Shown: in pieces, positions 26,585 through 39,800 of the stretch
Layout: each line of letters begins with the position of its first letter
Numbering within the stretch: position 1 is the first letter of the stretch
Assembly: GCF_000276665.1 (NCBI RefSeq)
Contig: NW_004955466.1
Location: forward strand, 13,026,957-13,090,956
DNA from: Chinchilla lanigera
Taxonomy: Eukaryota; Chordata; Mammalia; Rodentia; Chinchillidae
Length of the DNA: 64,000 bases
Direction of reading: 5' to 3'
The notes under the pieces: model-generated
Seen by the model: only the letters and a program-made list of their open reading frames with translations
Told to the model about the DNA's origin: nothing
Databases searched by the model: none
Program-made: the position numbers and the translations under genes

Positions 26585-29500
26585 CTCTGGTATGGGGATT
26601 TGCCCTTCAGTCACCTTAGAAGCTGACCACAGTCTCCTTAAGGCTGTGCTGAGGCCTCAGGTCCACAGGGCAGCCAGGTGGAGAAGGAAGATGGTGGGCC
26701 GTGGGGTGAGCAGGGATAAGCCTTTTGTCCTGCAAAAGCCCAGGTTGTTAGTTACACTGACCTCCCCACACACTAAGGACTTGTTGCACACTGCCTAGTC
26801 AGATCACAACATGTCAGAAGTGCAAGATGGCAGCCTTGTATGCCACTGGCCGGCACTCCCAGAAGGGGCTCTCCTTCACTCCAGCCTCCACCCCAAGCCA
26901 CTCAGCCTGTTGCACACCACGAGGCTACCACACAGCTCTGCAGTTTAGGGGGGAAAGTAAAAGCCTTTAAAATCACAGCAAAAACTAAGGAACTTTTAAA
27001 AGCAAAAATTAAGAAAATCATCAACCTAATTTATAATTCTTAAAACTCGGGAGCAAACTGCCGTGGAGTACAAATATGTATATATATACACATACAATTT
27101 TAAAACCAAAGATACTCAGAATACATATACATACATAGGTGAATTTCAGATATTTGAAGTTCACAGCTCTGATGAGTTAGGCATCCACAGGTCAGCTCAT
27201 TCCTTTATACAGTATATCAAAGGAATTAAGAATAAGTGAGAAAAAATATAGTCATTGTAATTTTTATAAGCATGTTTATCTTTTTAACAAAACAAATGAG
27301 ATATGTCAAATATTAGTTACTTATATAGTTAAAGGCCATCCAAAAGGTAACCTGTTGACTAGTTACACAACCTAGGGCATGTCACTTAACCTCTGTGCTT
27401 CTCTTTCTTCCTGTGTAGAGTGAGATCAATTTCACAACACTGTGAAAATTGAGAGACACACTGATGTAGTTGTCAGGAAGTTTGGGGCATGCTGATGTTA
27501 GGTGTTGTTACACCGGTATCACGGCAACTGAGTTCCTAATATATATGAACTGAGTTTCTCTTGTTCACCCATATGCTGGCCTGGGATTCATCCTTCCTAT
27601 ATTCTTCAGTGGTGATGCCTGGATTTCTCGAACTTCAAATGTACCTTTCCCTTAGTTGATTCACAGGACATTCCAGAAGCAGAGATAATAATTTAGGAGG
27701 CAAGATTGTAGACGAGGCAGGAGACCAAGAAGTCCTTTCCATTAGCACCAGGGGTTGGTAAAATGAAATCTGCTTCTGCTGAAAGATCTAGGCAATGATG
27801 AGCAGCCTGCAGTCCCTTAGCTCCTAAACGTCCAACTTTGCTCCTCCTCCCCAACACAGAGTCCTGCTGCCTCAGTGCTTTACTGAGCGAGTCTGGCTGG
27901 GGGAGAAGCTCACATGATTGGGTTTGTCCTGCAAGCAGCCGTCAACAGGGCAAGTCAGAAAAATGGGCATGAGTGGAGGACAAGCCACTTTTTAAGCAAA
28001 GTTGTAATTCCTGCCCTGTCTGTTGCCTAGAAAAGTGAAATGTTTGATGACTATTTTCAGTTTTGATATAAGAGGATTAAAGAGTATTTTTAAATGAAAG
28101 CATTGCTACTGCCATTGTTTGCAATGGAGAAAAAAATCTTTTTGTAGAACCAAGAGGTTCCATAAAGCAAGCCAGTTTCCACAAACAAGTAACTTTTTAG
28201 GTGGAAATGATACAGATTTACAAGTTCCCTTTTCTGCTGTGAAATATGTTCAGAGTTGAACGTTATAATTCACTAGTGTATTCTAGCCATATTCTACCTA
28301 AATTTAAGCTAATAAAATAAATCTTCAGTATTGGGGAGATGATAAAACAGTGTTTCAGCCTAGTTGCAGATACTGCTCATCACCAGAGCTGAAATTCTGG
28401 ATTTTGGTAAATTGGCATTCTCTCAACTTTCTAACCAAGAAAACTAATAAAACCTCTGATAGCTTTCCTCTCTAGTCATGGGGTATGCTATTATTTCCTG
28501 ATTAATTTTTGTTGTGAAAATTTTAAATATGCAAAAATATGGAATTTAATAAACATATTTAATAAGTGCTAGAAATTTGTAATATTCACCTCAGATTTAA
28601 AAAAAAGAAATAAAGAAATAAACCTTATAGATATAGTCAAAGCCTAAGGTGACCTCTATTTTGAAGGAAGGGTTTTTTCCTTGCCCTCACATATTTATAT
28701 CTTTGATATATATAAGCACTATATATACTGTTTATTCATTTTAAGTGCTCCATGGCATAATGAACATACCATAGTTTATTTTTACTTGTATTGGACAATG
28801 CTTATTTTCAGTTTTTGACATTATAACAGTACAACGAACATTCAAGAATTTCTCTAGGATAGATACCTTGGCTTTTAGTTACTGAGTTGTTTGAGATGAG
28901 TATGTTCATCCTTAATTAATCTTCAAAGTTGTTACAATAATTTATCCTTGCAGCAGACTTGTTGCCAACCATTAGGGGTTGGTCCCAAGGGATAGGAATG
29001 AGTATCATGTGGCTCTGATCAATTCTTGTACGTAAGTTTGAATATTTCTGGTACAAGAAGCTGTCATGAAAACACTCCAGTTTCCCCCATATGTCTCAAG
29101 TTAAATTGAAATAAAAATTACTGGAATAGAAAGTGTTCATTTAAAAAAACTCCAAGGTTTGGAAAATGAAAAGCATTCCATTAAAATACCCATAAAACTG
29201 TACAAAAATACAAAATATTACAGTGTTGTATAAAAATGGACAACTCACACAGAATTGTGTATATCTGGTTTGATTATAAAGGAAACTGCTTAGTGTGTGG
29301 TTCAGTCTTCCTTCCCTGTAGACCTCTTTGCACCCTCAGTTCAGTTCCAGACCCAGACAAATTGTGTTTCTATCTTTAGAAGCTCTTGACTGATGCATGT
29401 GCTGTCATCAAACACAGGAAATCCCTCGCGGCCTTTGCCACAGCCTGGTGGGTGACCTAAGTGCAGGTGCAATATCAGCCAGTCTGCACAAACAGCAGGT

Positions 29501-30832
29501 GCCCAGTGTCTAGAAGCCCTTCAGCCAGAGCCAGCATCTTCATCTTGAGCACCTTATAAGCATTTTGGAAGTCTGTCCTCCTTAACTCCTCTAGGTATTC
29601 AGAAATTGAGGAGTTTGACTTGTTGTCTCTCTCCGATTCTTAAGTTCTGAGCTCTTCCTGATATTTAAGCCAATTCCAGAACTTGAGGTTGTTGACTCAT
29701 GTCTGTAAAAGCTTTGCTTTGCTCTTTACAGCTTTATAAAGACAGTGAACTTGTGTCTGTTCTGTGGACACCATCTCTTTTTTTTTTTTTTAACTCCTTA
29801 ATGCTTGCGTTTCTTCAGTCAGTAACATCCCTTGACTCTGGGCCTTGCTTCCCCTGAGATTAGAGAACACCTGCTTTGAAATGGGTGGACATCCGTGTTT
29901 ATATCACTAATAATCATTCACAGCCTTGGTACAGGGCCCATTTGATTGTGTGGATCGAGAGATTAGAGCGCATGTTTGTCTCGAAGCCCTCCATCTTCAC
30001 CACGGAGCACTTATCAACTGGCCCACTGTAGAGCCAACATTCTAAATGTGGCTGTGAGACCCATTAAGCCCATGGAGGCACAAAGGTACAGAATTTCCAG
30101 AATTCTGCAATTTGTGGGTATAGGACTTCCTTAGGCATGAGAGAAAACTGTTGGAGTCCCGTGGAACCCAGAATGAGCATGGCTAAGCAATCTGAGAAAG
30201 TAGTCTTAGTGACACCTGCACCTGCAATGGAAAGGGATGTCACTGTATCACTAGATGCCAGGGCACACACAACACTGGAGACCTGCCAGGCCAGTGCATA
30301 CCCTCTGTCTCAGCATTCCCTAGGACTATGGCTTCTTGCCCTGGTTGGCTGAATGGGCTACAAATAACCTTAGCATAGTTGGCCAAAAAAAAAAAAAAAG
30401 GCTTGTCTTGATTGCTAACTCTGAGTAATGGCGTCTAGAATCCTGGAGAACTTTCAGATTCAGAGATGATGAATGCTCTCAAGAAGAAATAGTATAGTAA
30501 CTGATTTGTAGTGTCTGCCATAACACACTGATGGGAGAACGTGGCATATATTAAATTTGCCTTCCCTGTGCTTGGATTTAGGCTCTTCTTGTCCCCAGAT
30601 AGCAGTTGCATTTAAGTAGCATATTTCATGTTTCCTTTTCCTTGGACCTCTCCCTGCTTCTCAGTGGACTCTCCAAGTGCTATGGCTCCTGCTTTCTTAG
30701 ACAGCCTGTTCCAAACCTGCTTGACTCCACTGACACCAGGAAATAGGTTTATGAAAGACTCCGTGGAAGGAAATGCCCCCTTTAGCAGAAAGATGAAAGG
30801 AAAACAAAAGCACACATTTCCTATGTCTGTAT

Positions 30833-30882
<50 letters not shown>

Positions 30883-33800
30883 GTAAGTTCCCGACTTATG
30901 TACTAATTGCGGTCTGGGAGAATTGTTTGTAAGTTGGACTCATTTGTAAGCCCACGGTGAGTCCTATACAGGACACCCGTGACAGTTTGCAACTCAAATG
31001 TTCATAATTCATATACTTAACTGTATATGAATTATTATATTTTCACTAGTAACTCTAGTAAGTCTGATGCTATTCAGTGTATTTCATTCCTGGTGCATTT
31101 TAGAATTTCTCATCATTTAAAATAGGAAGAAGCTTTAGGCTTCCAGTGTAAGTTAGAATTTGCCACTAATACTTCTAATTTGGGGTTCTCAAAATTCCTT
31201 ACTCTCCAAGAACCTGGTAATTTGTGGCAGTAGGAGTGGGTTAGAGGAGAAAGTCTACTGGAGAATCCCACCCTTAAATTACAGTGTCTGAAATTCTCTG
31301 TTCTCCTCCAGTACAGTGTAGAACAACATTTGACTTGAGCAGACCTAAATGATATCCTTTCATCTGTCCCCATAGATAAGGAAAGCGTCTGTTTCCTCAA
31401 TTTCTTCCTCAGTGTTCTTTCCCACTCTCCAATTTAAATACTTATGTTAAAGTGGTGTCTTCCAACTGATGCTTTTCTTTTTTATTTCTTTTGCCCAAAA
31501 TGCTATCATTATGTCAGTAATACACTGTAGACTCAGTGATGGCTTAAAATTAGAAATGCATTTATGACTCTCCTAGTGGATAATTAGCCCTGTATTAGAA
31601 TATTTTTGCAGTCATCCTGAGACTAGTTCCCTAAGTGGAATATGCTTTTATATGCTTCCTCTTTCCCCTGCTTCTCTTTTTAGTTTAATTACTATTTTCC
31701 AAAGGGTTCTCTCTTGTTATAGCTCATGTTAAGCATTATATTGCAAATCATAAACACGCTTTGATTGTTTTCCCAAGAGCAGGTTATAGACCATCAAACC
31801 CGCTTTACAGCATTTGGAAAGTCTAGTCTAGTAGCAGCAAATCTGGTAGCAAGATGCAAGGCAGCAGAGGCAATCGACACCTCTGGCTAGGTTTCCACAC
31901 TGCAGGCTGGCGTGATGTGTGTCCAGCATGGTCATTTACACACCGCCCAACCCCACTGTACCTGGGTCTGTAGCCCTCAAGGTGGCATATGGGTAGAGAT
32001 TGCCTCTTAATAAATTGTGTTAAAGTCATTTATCTCATGTTATTGCACACTCCTGTCATAGACAAAGTGCCTGCCTTCAGGGAAATGCAGAGTGGTATCA
32101 TTTCTGAAAATAATATTTGGAGAATGTTTCTTTTTCTTTGTCATGAAAATGAGGGGAAATTGTCATCCAAAATCGGTTTCAGATGTTGGAGTTGTACTGA
32201 TTGAGATTTTTAGGTTTCAGTCATACTCCATGCTGTGAAGTGCTTTGCCAAGGAATGACTTGCTAAAATAAATAAATGTCTCACAGTTTGGGAAATGAAC
32301 TGTAAAGTCTTGCCTCTTAGTTCTAGGTAAGGATTGTGACTACTTTTATAGATATACTAGCACATGAAATGCATTTACTTCCCTGAATTCTGTAGATGAG
32401 TTTTAAGATTTCAAATCTATAAAGTCAGCTGGAGCTTGTTCAGGAACAAAGAGGGTGTGGAGCAGAGGGTGCCTGGATTGTTTCAAAATGTAGTCCGTCA
32501 TATTCTTGTTCTCCGTTGTTGCTACTCCTTCCCACAGGGTGAATGCATCTGTTTAGAGCATCACTCTTCTTGCTTTTCTGGGGTCCATGACATTGGGCAG
32601 AACAGAAATGATGACTGGCTAAGACGTAGTACAAACGCGATTTTTCATATACTGTCTCATTTCTGGCCCTTCAAAAAATTTTGATGATTTTATCAGTGTA
32701 AGTAAAGATTGTAACATATGAAAAATATCAGTGTAACATTTTGTGCAAGCAAAGCAGTGTTTCGAAGCGTTATTTCTCAGTGGAGTTGAAGTGTGATTGC
32801 ACTTGTCTTTGTTTCAAAGTTACAAGATACATTGAGAAACACTGGGGTTCAGTAAAAAAGCAGGAGAGCTTTGACTGTTTTTTTAGAACATACTGAGAGG
32901 AGAGTAAAGTATGTCAGTAGGCATAGTTCTTATTCTTGGCAATTATTCTTGCATAGACTTAGAATCTATTGTCAGAATAAGCTTTTGGAAGAACCTTTCA
33001 ACTCTATAAAGTTTGGAAATACAAAGTCTAGTGCTGTGATCTGCATTCCTAGGTTACTCACAAGGAAAGTAGGGAATGTGGTTATTCTATTCCTATATTC
33101 CTGGAATGCTTAGTCTAGGATAGAACTCAGTAATGTTAGCTGAACAAGGGATGGAATGAGAGGAAGGGAAGCAAATGACTATTTAGAGTTGATTCATATC
33201 ATGATTATGAGCATGATAAAAAGAAAGGTTCTGTTCCTACCCTACCCTTGAGATATTCACCAGTACAGTAATAATAGTGCTATGGACTTAGGCCATTTGT
33301 ACAAGTGTTTAGATTTTAAACACTACCATGTCCTGGAATTTGTAGTAGACTATATGTCACTCTAACATGATATCTGCTCTAGACCAAACTGGGAGCAGTA
33401 GTCACGTACAGTCTTCTTTCCAGCCAGAGGGTCTAAACTCACTGAGCTCATGGCTGTATGTCATAATTAGTGCAGGAAGTCTTTGTAGTACCACGAATAC
33501 ATGATCAGCAAGTTCCTAGGGGAGAGTAGAGGATCAAGTGGTCCCTTCCAAAGAAGGCAGAATGAAATGGTCATGAACTCCGTGGCTTCAAGTTAGCAGT
33601 TTTGATGCATAGATAGAAGCCTGCTGTGCAGCCTAGATAGGGCAATAGAAACAGAATTGGGGTGAAACTGTGAGAATGGGAAGATGTTAACAGAGGAAAA
33701 GCTGTGGGCACATCTGTGCACTTAGGTATTTTAGGGATAGAGATCCTGGAGCATAGTGTTGCTTCCATATTACACCTTCACTGATTGTGTGTTTTTCAAC

Positions 33801-36800
33801 CAGGACATATTGGTCATGCATCTCTTATTCTGTTAGACTACAGTTATATTAAAATGTGTGTGTGTGGAGAATATTTAATATCTTGTTTGTACTCTCTGCA
33901 GAGTTTTCTCTGTCTTTTGTTGTCTTTGAGCTGTTTTCACAAATCTGTAAATAGCTGTTTTTTAAAAAGTACTTGTATCTTGTAATCTGAGCAACTAATT
34001 TGTAGATAACAATATGCAATATATTAACCATTGTTAATCTCCTATTATCTTGCTTTGAAATTCTATATTACTGTTTTATTATTTTTCTTTTTTTATCTTT
34101 AAAATAATTATTTTTTTAAAATGGGGGAAAACAGTGCTAAACTGAAAGTACTTTAAATGATACTTATCCATTGAAATGCAGATCATATCTGGTGCAATGG
34201 ATTGTTACCTTCTTGATCTGTTTTGTATCTGTTTCTAAATTTATTCTAAAACTCATAATGCATATGTGTGCACTCTTGCGTTTCTCTTTCAACTGCAACA
34301 TCTTCCCAGTTCCCTCAGTTATTAATGAGTTCCTGTCATACTTTTACCCGTTAGAAGATTCTTTATCAGTATAGAATGTTAAATGTAGAGAATTAATAAA
34401 GAGGAGCTAATATATTATAAATGGTCTGAGGTCTTTAAGGATATTTTATTCTGGAAAATATGATAGGCCAGCAGGAGGCTTTCAATGGGAAAATGTAGCA
34501 TTTTGTGTAGACTTAACAGGCTTTATATCTGCATGGATTAGAGAAGGGGAGAGAGCAGAGTTCTGCAGGTTAGAAGAGGTGTGAGACTTCACATGTATAA
34601 GTGGAAGAAATCCATGTGATGTGTAACAGAGGAGTATGCAGGAGAGGAGCAGAGATAGCACAGAGTTGAGAAAAATAATACTCTGAAGAGGTTTAAACTT
34701 CCCACAAAATCTCACTGCAGATGTTACACTATGTTCAATTCCACTAAAGATTTTTTGTGTTAGAGCTAAAGCATCCTCCATCTTATAATAACCTGATGTT
34801 ACTACTTAGTTTATGACCAACTTTGTTAAAATATGGATACTTAATAAAATAAGGAAGGATTATCATGTTTACTTCCACTGCATTTGGGATGTGTCTTTTA
34901 ATCTGAGTCCTAAATAGTATTGTTGTGGACTGATTATCAGTTGAGGAAGAGTTGTTCTCCTTCCTTGTAGAGGAGATTTTGGTGGGAAATCTTCCATTCT
35001 GAGCAGAGACTGCCTAACACGATGCATCAGGGAGTGAGAAGAGCTCTTTCATTGGAATGTAGATCTGTTTGTTGGAGTTATCTTTGCAAATAGTAAACGA
35101 AATTCTGATGAACTTGTGGAAAATTTGAGCTTTATTAATGAATTGAGGAAGATAAGCTGGTGCTACATAGCCAGTGGAAGAGATGTTGGCTTGGTAAAAT
35201 AGAGGATTTTTGGAGAACATAATCACTTTGTTCAAATGGTTTAAATATTTGCTGGATTGTTGTTCCTAGGGGAGTTAAGACTTATTCTACAAGTTCTGGA
35301 GGACAAAACAAGGCCAGCAAGTACTTCAAGTTACAAGGAGACATCTCTCAATTCAGTGCGAGGCAGATTTCCTAGTGGTACATGGCAGTGCTGCTTCTAA
35401 AAGATTATAGATTACTCTGGAAGCCTTCTGGAAAGGGGATCACCTCTGGAGTCTCCCTGGGAGGAGAGACTCAGACTAGGGTGTTTGTAGGATTAATGAC
35501 CAGCAGTATAATTAATTCTGCAATGACTTTCCTGAAAAACATGTAGATATTTTATAGCACTAGGAAAAATGAGGAGGGAAGTTTATTCTTTCATCTACCA
35601 TCCCTAGTGGTAAATATGAAAGTCAGTGTTTTTGCAGGTCACCCTCATGTCTTTCCAGATAAGTGACTGACATTCTGAGGCTTAGGAGGAGGTGGATTTC
35701 CTGGCAGATAAAGAAGCTGCTGTTCTGTAATCATTCTTTGTGTGGGCCCAACCGGATCTGGGCAACAGATGCACTTGATGGATAATTGTAGCAGTGGCCA
35801 AAAAATGTAACCAGGACTGGCAGTCCCCATGACCGCATGAACATCTCAAAATGTGACAGCAGAGGAGTTATTTTCTGAACCCAACTGCCTGCCTTTAGCA
35901 AGCTGTAGATGTAGAATATAGTTTCAGCCCACTTACTGGGATTGGCAAGCGGGAGGAAAACAGTATCAGGATCCCAGGATTGTGGACCTCTTAGTCCTCC
36001 TCTTCTCAATGAAAGAAGAACAAGATAGACTTAGGAGCAGACCAGGATTTAAAGGACCCAACGCTGCTATGCTATTTTACAAAGCTGGATTAAACTTTTC
36101 AGGGAACAGTGAGCTTGGCAGGAAGGTAGATTCTGCAAGCTTGCAGATCATTGCTTTTCTAGAAAACGTTGAGATTACCGGGCAAATTCCAAATATTTTC
36201 TGAGCTGGTCCTGATTTATAGCTGGAATTATTAGAGGTAGAGTGGCTTCAGGGAGAGGGAAGAGCGTGGAAAGTATTGCTGACCATATTAGGAATTTGAT
36301 AGACTCCAGCCCTCTTGAGAGCCAAGCTTAAGCCAGCAGACTCCTGCCCGTGACTACCCCTGGTCAGTCACTTGTTCTTTTACATAAACTGTTCGTGAAA
36401 CACGGTGGCATCACCCACAATGTATTTCACACCTCTAAAGTGCAGAGTTGCATTGTGGTAACAGACTGTGGGCTGGAAAGCCTAAAATGCTGCTTGTCTA
36501 GCCCTGTAGAGAGGGTTTGCTTACCCCTTGTCCAGGTTTTTCTACACTTCATCATGGCATCTTTTGAAAAGGTGTTGTTTACACTATTTTTAAGCTGGAG
36601 GAGAAAGTGAGCAGATGTTATTGGCGTGGCCTCCCATGCAGTTTTTCCCATTCCCTCTCATCTGCCCTTCTTTGTCTTGTGCATGGGCCTGACCTCACAT
36701 TAGCACCTGTTCCCTGTCATGCACTTGAAATTTTTAGGTTACACATACTGAGGATTCATGCTCAGTGAATGAACCATTTTGACCTGTCTGCACTTTTCTG

Positions 36801-39800
36801 TGAAAACTCTAGGTTGAGTGAATTTATTTAATAACTATTGTCTTCATTAGTATATGGAATTAGGCCCATGAAATCCATAATAATACAATTTAATTCATTA
36901 AGGTGGCTGTTGTGCTCATTTATAAGAGATAGAATTACTTGATCCTATAAGTGATCACAGTTAATGTGCATTTTCTAATAGCATTTTCTTTGTATATAGA
37001 ACAGATTTTCATTAGTTATCAGTTGACTTTCCCCTGTAATGGAAATCACTGGGTCTTACTGAAATAATACCCTTTCTGTGGTTCACATACATTTGATTAA
37101 ACCTAAGTATGTCATGTCTATTTTTGACATGATAGTAACAGTGTGCATTGATCATTAGTCAATTCACAGTGAAAGACTGTGTCTTTCTTTCCTGACAGAT
37201 ATTATATGAGAACCTCGTGGACATGTAAGAGCACACATACAGATTTATGGCTTCAGTTGGCTGAACAAGTGTAGCTCCAGCCTGTGATTTGTGGTCTCAT
37301 GAACAGCCATAGAAGGTGTCCTTTACAATTGATTGACCTTTTGCACAACCTGTTCTGCGTCTCACTAAGACCATCTTAAATGGAAGGCATGCTCTATGGT
37401 GCTTTCATGCTATTAATTTGGAAAAAGATCCTATTAAGAAAGGGTCCTGTGGTGATTTTTAAAGAAGTTATTTAAAGACTTACTATTTTTTAAACATTTA
37501 ATTTTGTAGCTATCCTTTGAGGCCTACTTATGTCAATTAAGAACTTTTAAAAAAAAGTTCGTTGCACAAATTTCCATACATGTAATTTAGAAAATTTTAG
37601 CATCCTTTGGGTATGTGAATCTTGTCCGAAATAACAGTTTCTTTGTCTGCATAAACAATAGATACTGGGGTTAAAATGTTTTTTAGAAATAGAAAATCTA
37701 GTGAAGGATTATTAGGAGAAATGCTCTTAATGATTTGCTGTGGTAGGTGAAGAATGGCTCAGGACAGAAGATAGAAACATCCCCTACTGTAGCCTTGATA
37801 TATTTTGTATTATACCGAAGAGCAGAAAAAGCAAAGTTCTTATCCTAACAAAAGGCATAATATTTTTTAATATGAAAATAGTGCAAGTTCTTGGTAAGAT
37901 AAAAATTTGAAATGTAACACAAAAATTGGAAAATATAAAGATTGTTATAAGAGATTTTTTCTACTGCTATGCAGTGGTAGCCATTGTTTTGTTGTATATA
38001 TATTTCTAGAATTATTTGTATACAAAGTATGTGCATTCTTTCCTACAGATGAGAAATAATATTCTGAAGCCTTTCCCCTGTATATATCTGGTCATTAAAA
38101 AATGTTGTTATATAATCTTTTTCTTTGTTACTGTTATATAGTAAATGATTCAACAATTTCCCTCTCCATACATTTGTTTTCTTTTTATTTCACTTGCTAA
38201 TTCAAATAGTGCTACACTGAAAAAAACTTTCTGATATGTATCTATGCAATTGTGAGCATGTAATTATAGGCTACATTTCCCAAAGCAGTTTTACAGAGTC
38301 AAAGGCTATGTGCATTTTAAATTTAAACAATTATTGCAAACTTTTGCTTCTAAACTGGTTGCTCCAATTTTTATAGTCTCAGAAGTACTTAGAATAACTG
38401 TAACTCGAGACTTGAGACAGTATCATTATTATCATAGCTAACATTTATTGAAGATATTCTGAGTGTACCATTCTTGTCCTTTGCACATTTGAATTATCTT
38501 TCTAGAGCCTCACAATAACCTTATGAGAGATATACCCATTTTACAGATAAAGAAACTAAAACTGAGTCACAAAGAGGTTATTTAACTGGCCCTCCTGAAA
38601 GTAATACAGCTTGAAAGTGACTCATGACTCCCATGTATGCCTGTTGACAGCGAAAAAAATGAATAGTCCAATTAGAGATTATAGAGAGAGATGACAGTGA
38701 AGTAGGAGACAGAAGTCTAGGACATAGCTGTGGTGTTTACCATGGAAAGACTGAAAACTGAGAATCAGTCTAAAATGTGTTCTTATGGGAAAAACAAATG
38801 AACCCTTGTGTATTTTAAATAAGGTAGGGGAAGGCCTCTCAGAAATTTTGACTAGCCACTAGCCAGAGATTTAGAATGAAAAATGTCTTCATGGAAATGA
38901 AGTGAGGTTAAAAGATTATATATTTCTTTATCTTCTAAATGAACTGGATGATTTAAAAAAAGTGTTCTTGGAGATCTCCTCTACTGTACAAATTCACTTT
39001 TCTGGTAAACTCTCCTCCCAAATTTGAGATAATGGAAAAAAAGGTTGAAACAGTGGTCAGTATATATTGCAAGATAAAAGCACAAGCAAAGTATCAAGGA
39101 TCAATTCCATCTCACAAGAAATCTTGTCCATGAATATTCTCGTAAAGATGTTCATCAGCTTCCTAAGGAGATAGAAGGAACTGGAGTAGAGAAGTTAGAG
39201 TAAAGAACGTTGGGATCCTCACGCTATTACCTTGCAAATAAAGTAACTTGAAAATGAACAGTTTTTAACTGTGAGCCACTGAACAATATAAATTTTAAAA
39301 ATTGCTAATGTTAGAAATTGAGGCATCCAACTAAGTGCAGTGCACCTTATATTTTCTGGGACAGCTGTTTGCTGGAATCATATAGAATCTTAGGGCTTAT
39401 AAGGGCTTTAGAAACAGTTTGGTCTCACCCTCTAATTTTGGAGAGAAGAAAAATGGCCCTAGAGATATTCAGAATTACCCAAAAATATCAGCTGAGTAGA
39501 TCAGAAAGTAGTCTCTGAAATCCCATCTTCAGATGGCCTATCTAGTCATTTTTCTACTGTACTATCTCTCTAAAATAAGTGATAATTATATGTAGTCTTA
39601 AAACAAAAAAAAATTAGTGGGAATTTTAATAACGTAAATTTTGTTCTAGTTATCCAGTGGATCTCATAAGGATAGGCCTATAAACTCAACTGTTCCAGAT
39701 TTTAATGTGAATTATTCATTCTGTAGGTAGACTGAAAAGAGCATTTAATGTGAATGCTAGACTTTGTACTCACATAGGACATCTCTAAGTATCACTAACT

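Noticed and set aside
30612..30906. ORFs on both strands ending in repeated THTHTH or VCVCVC
   Set aside because: They come from translation through the (AC)n microsatellite.
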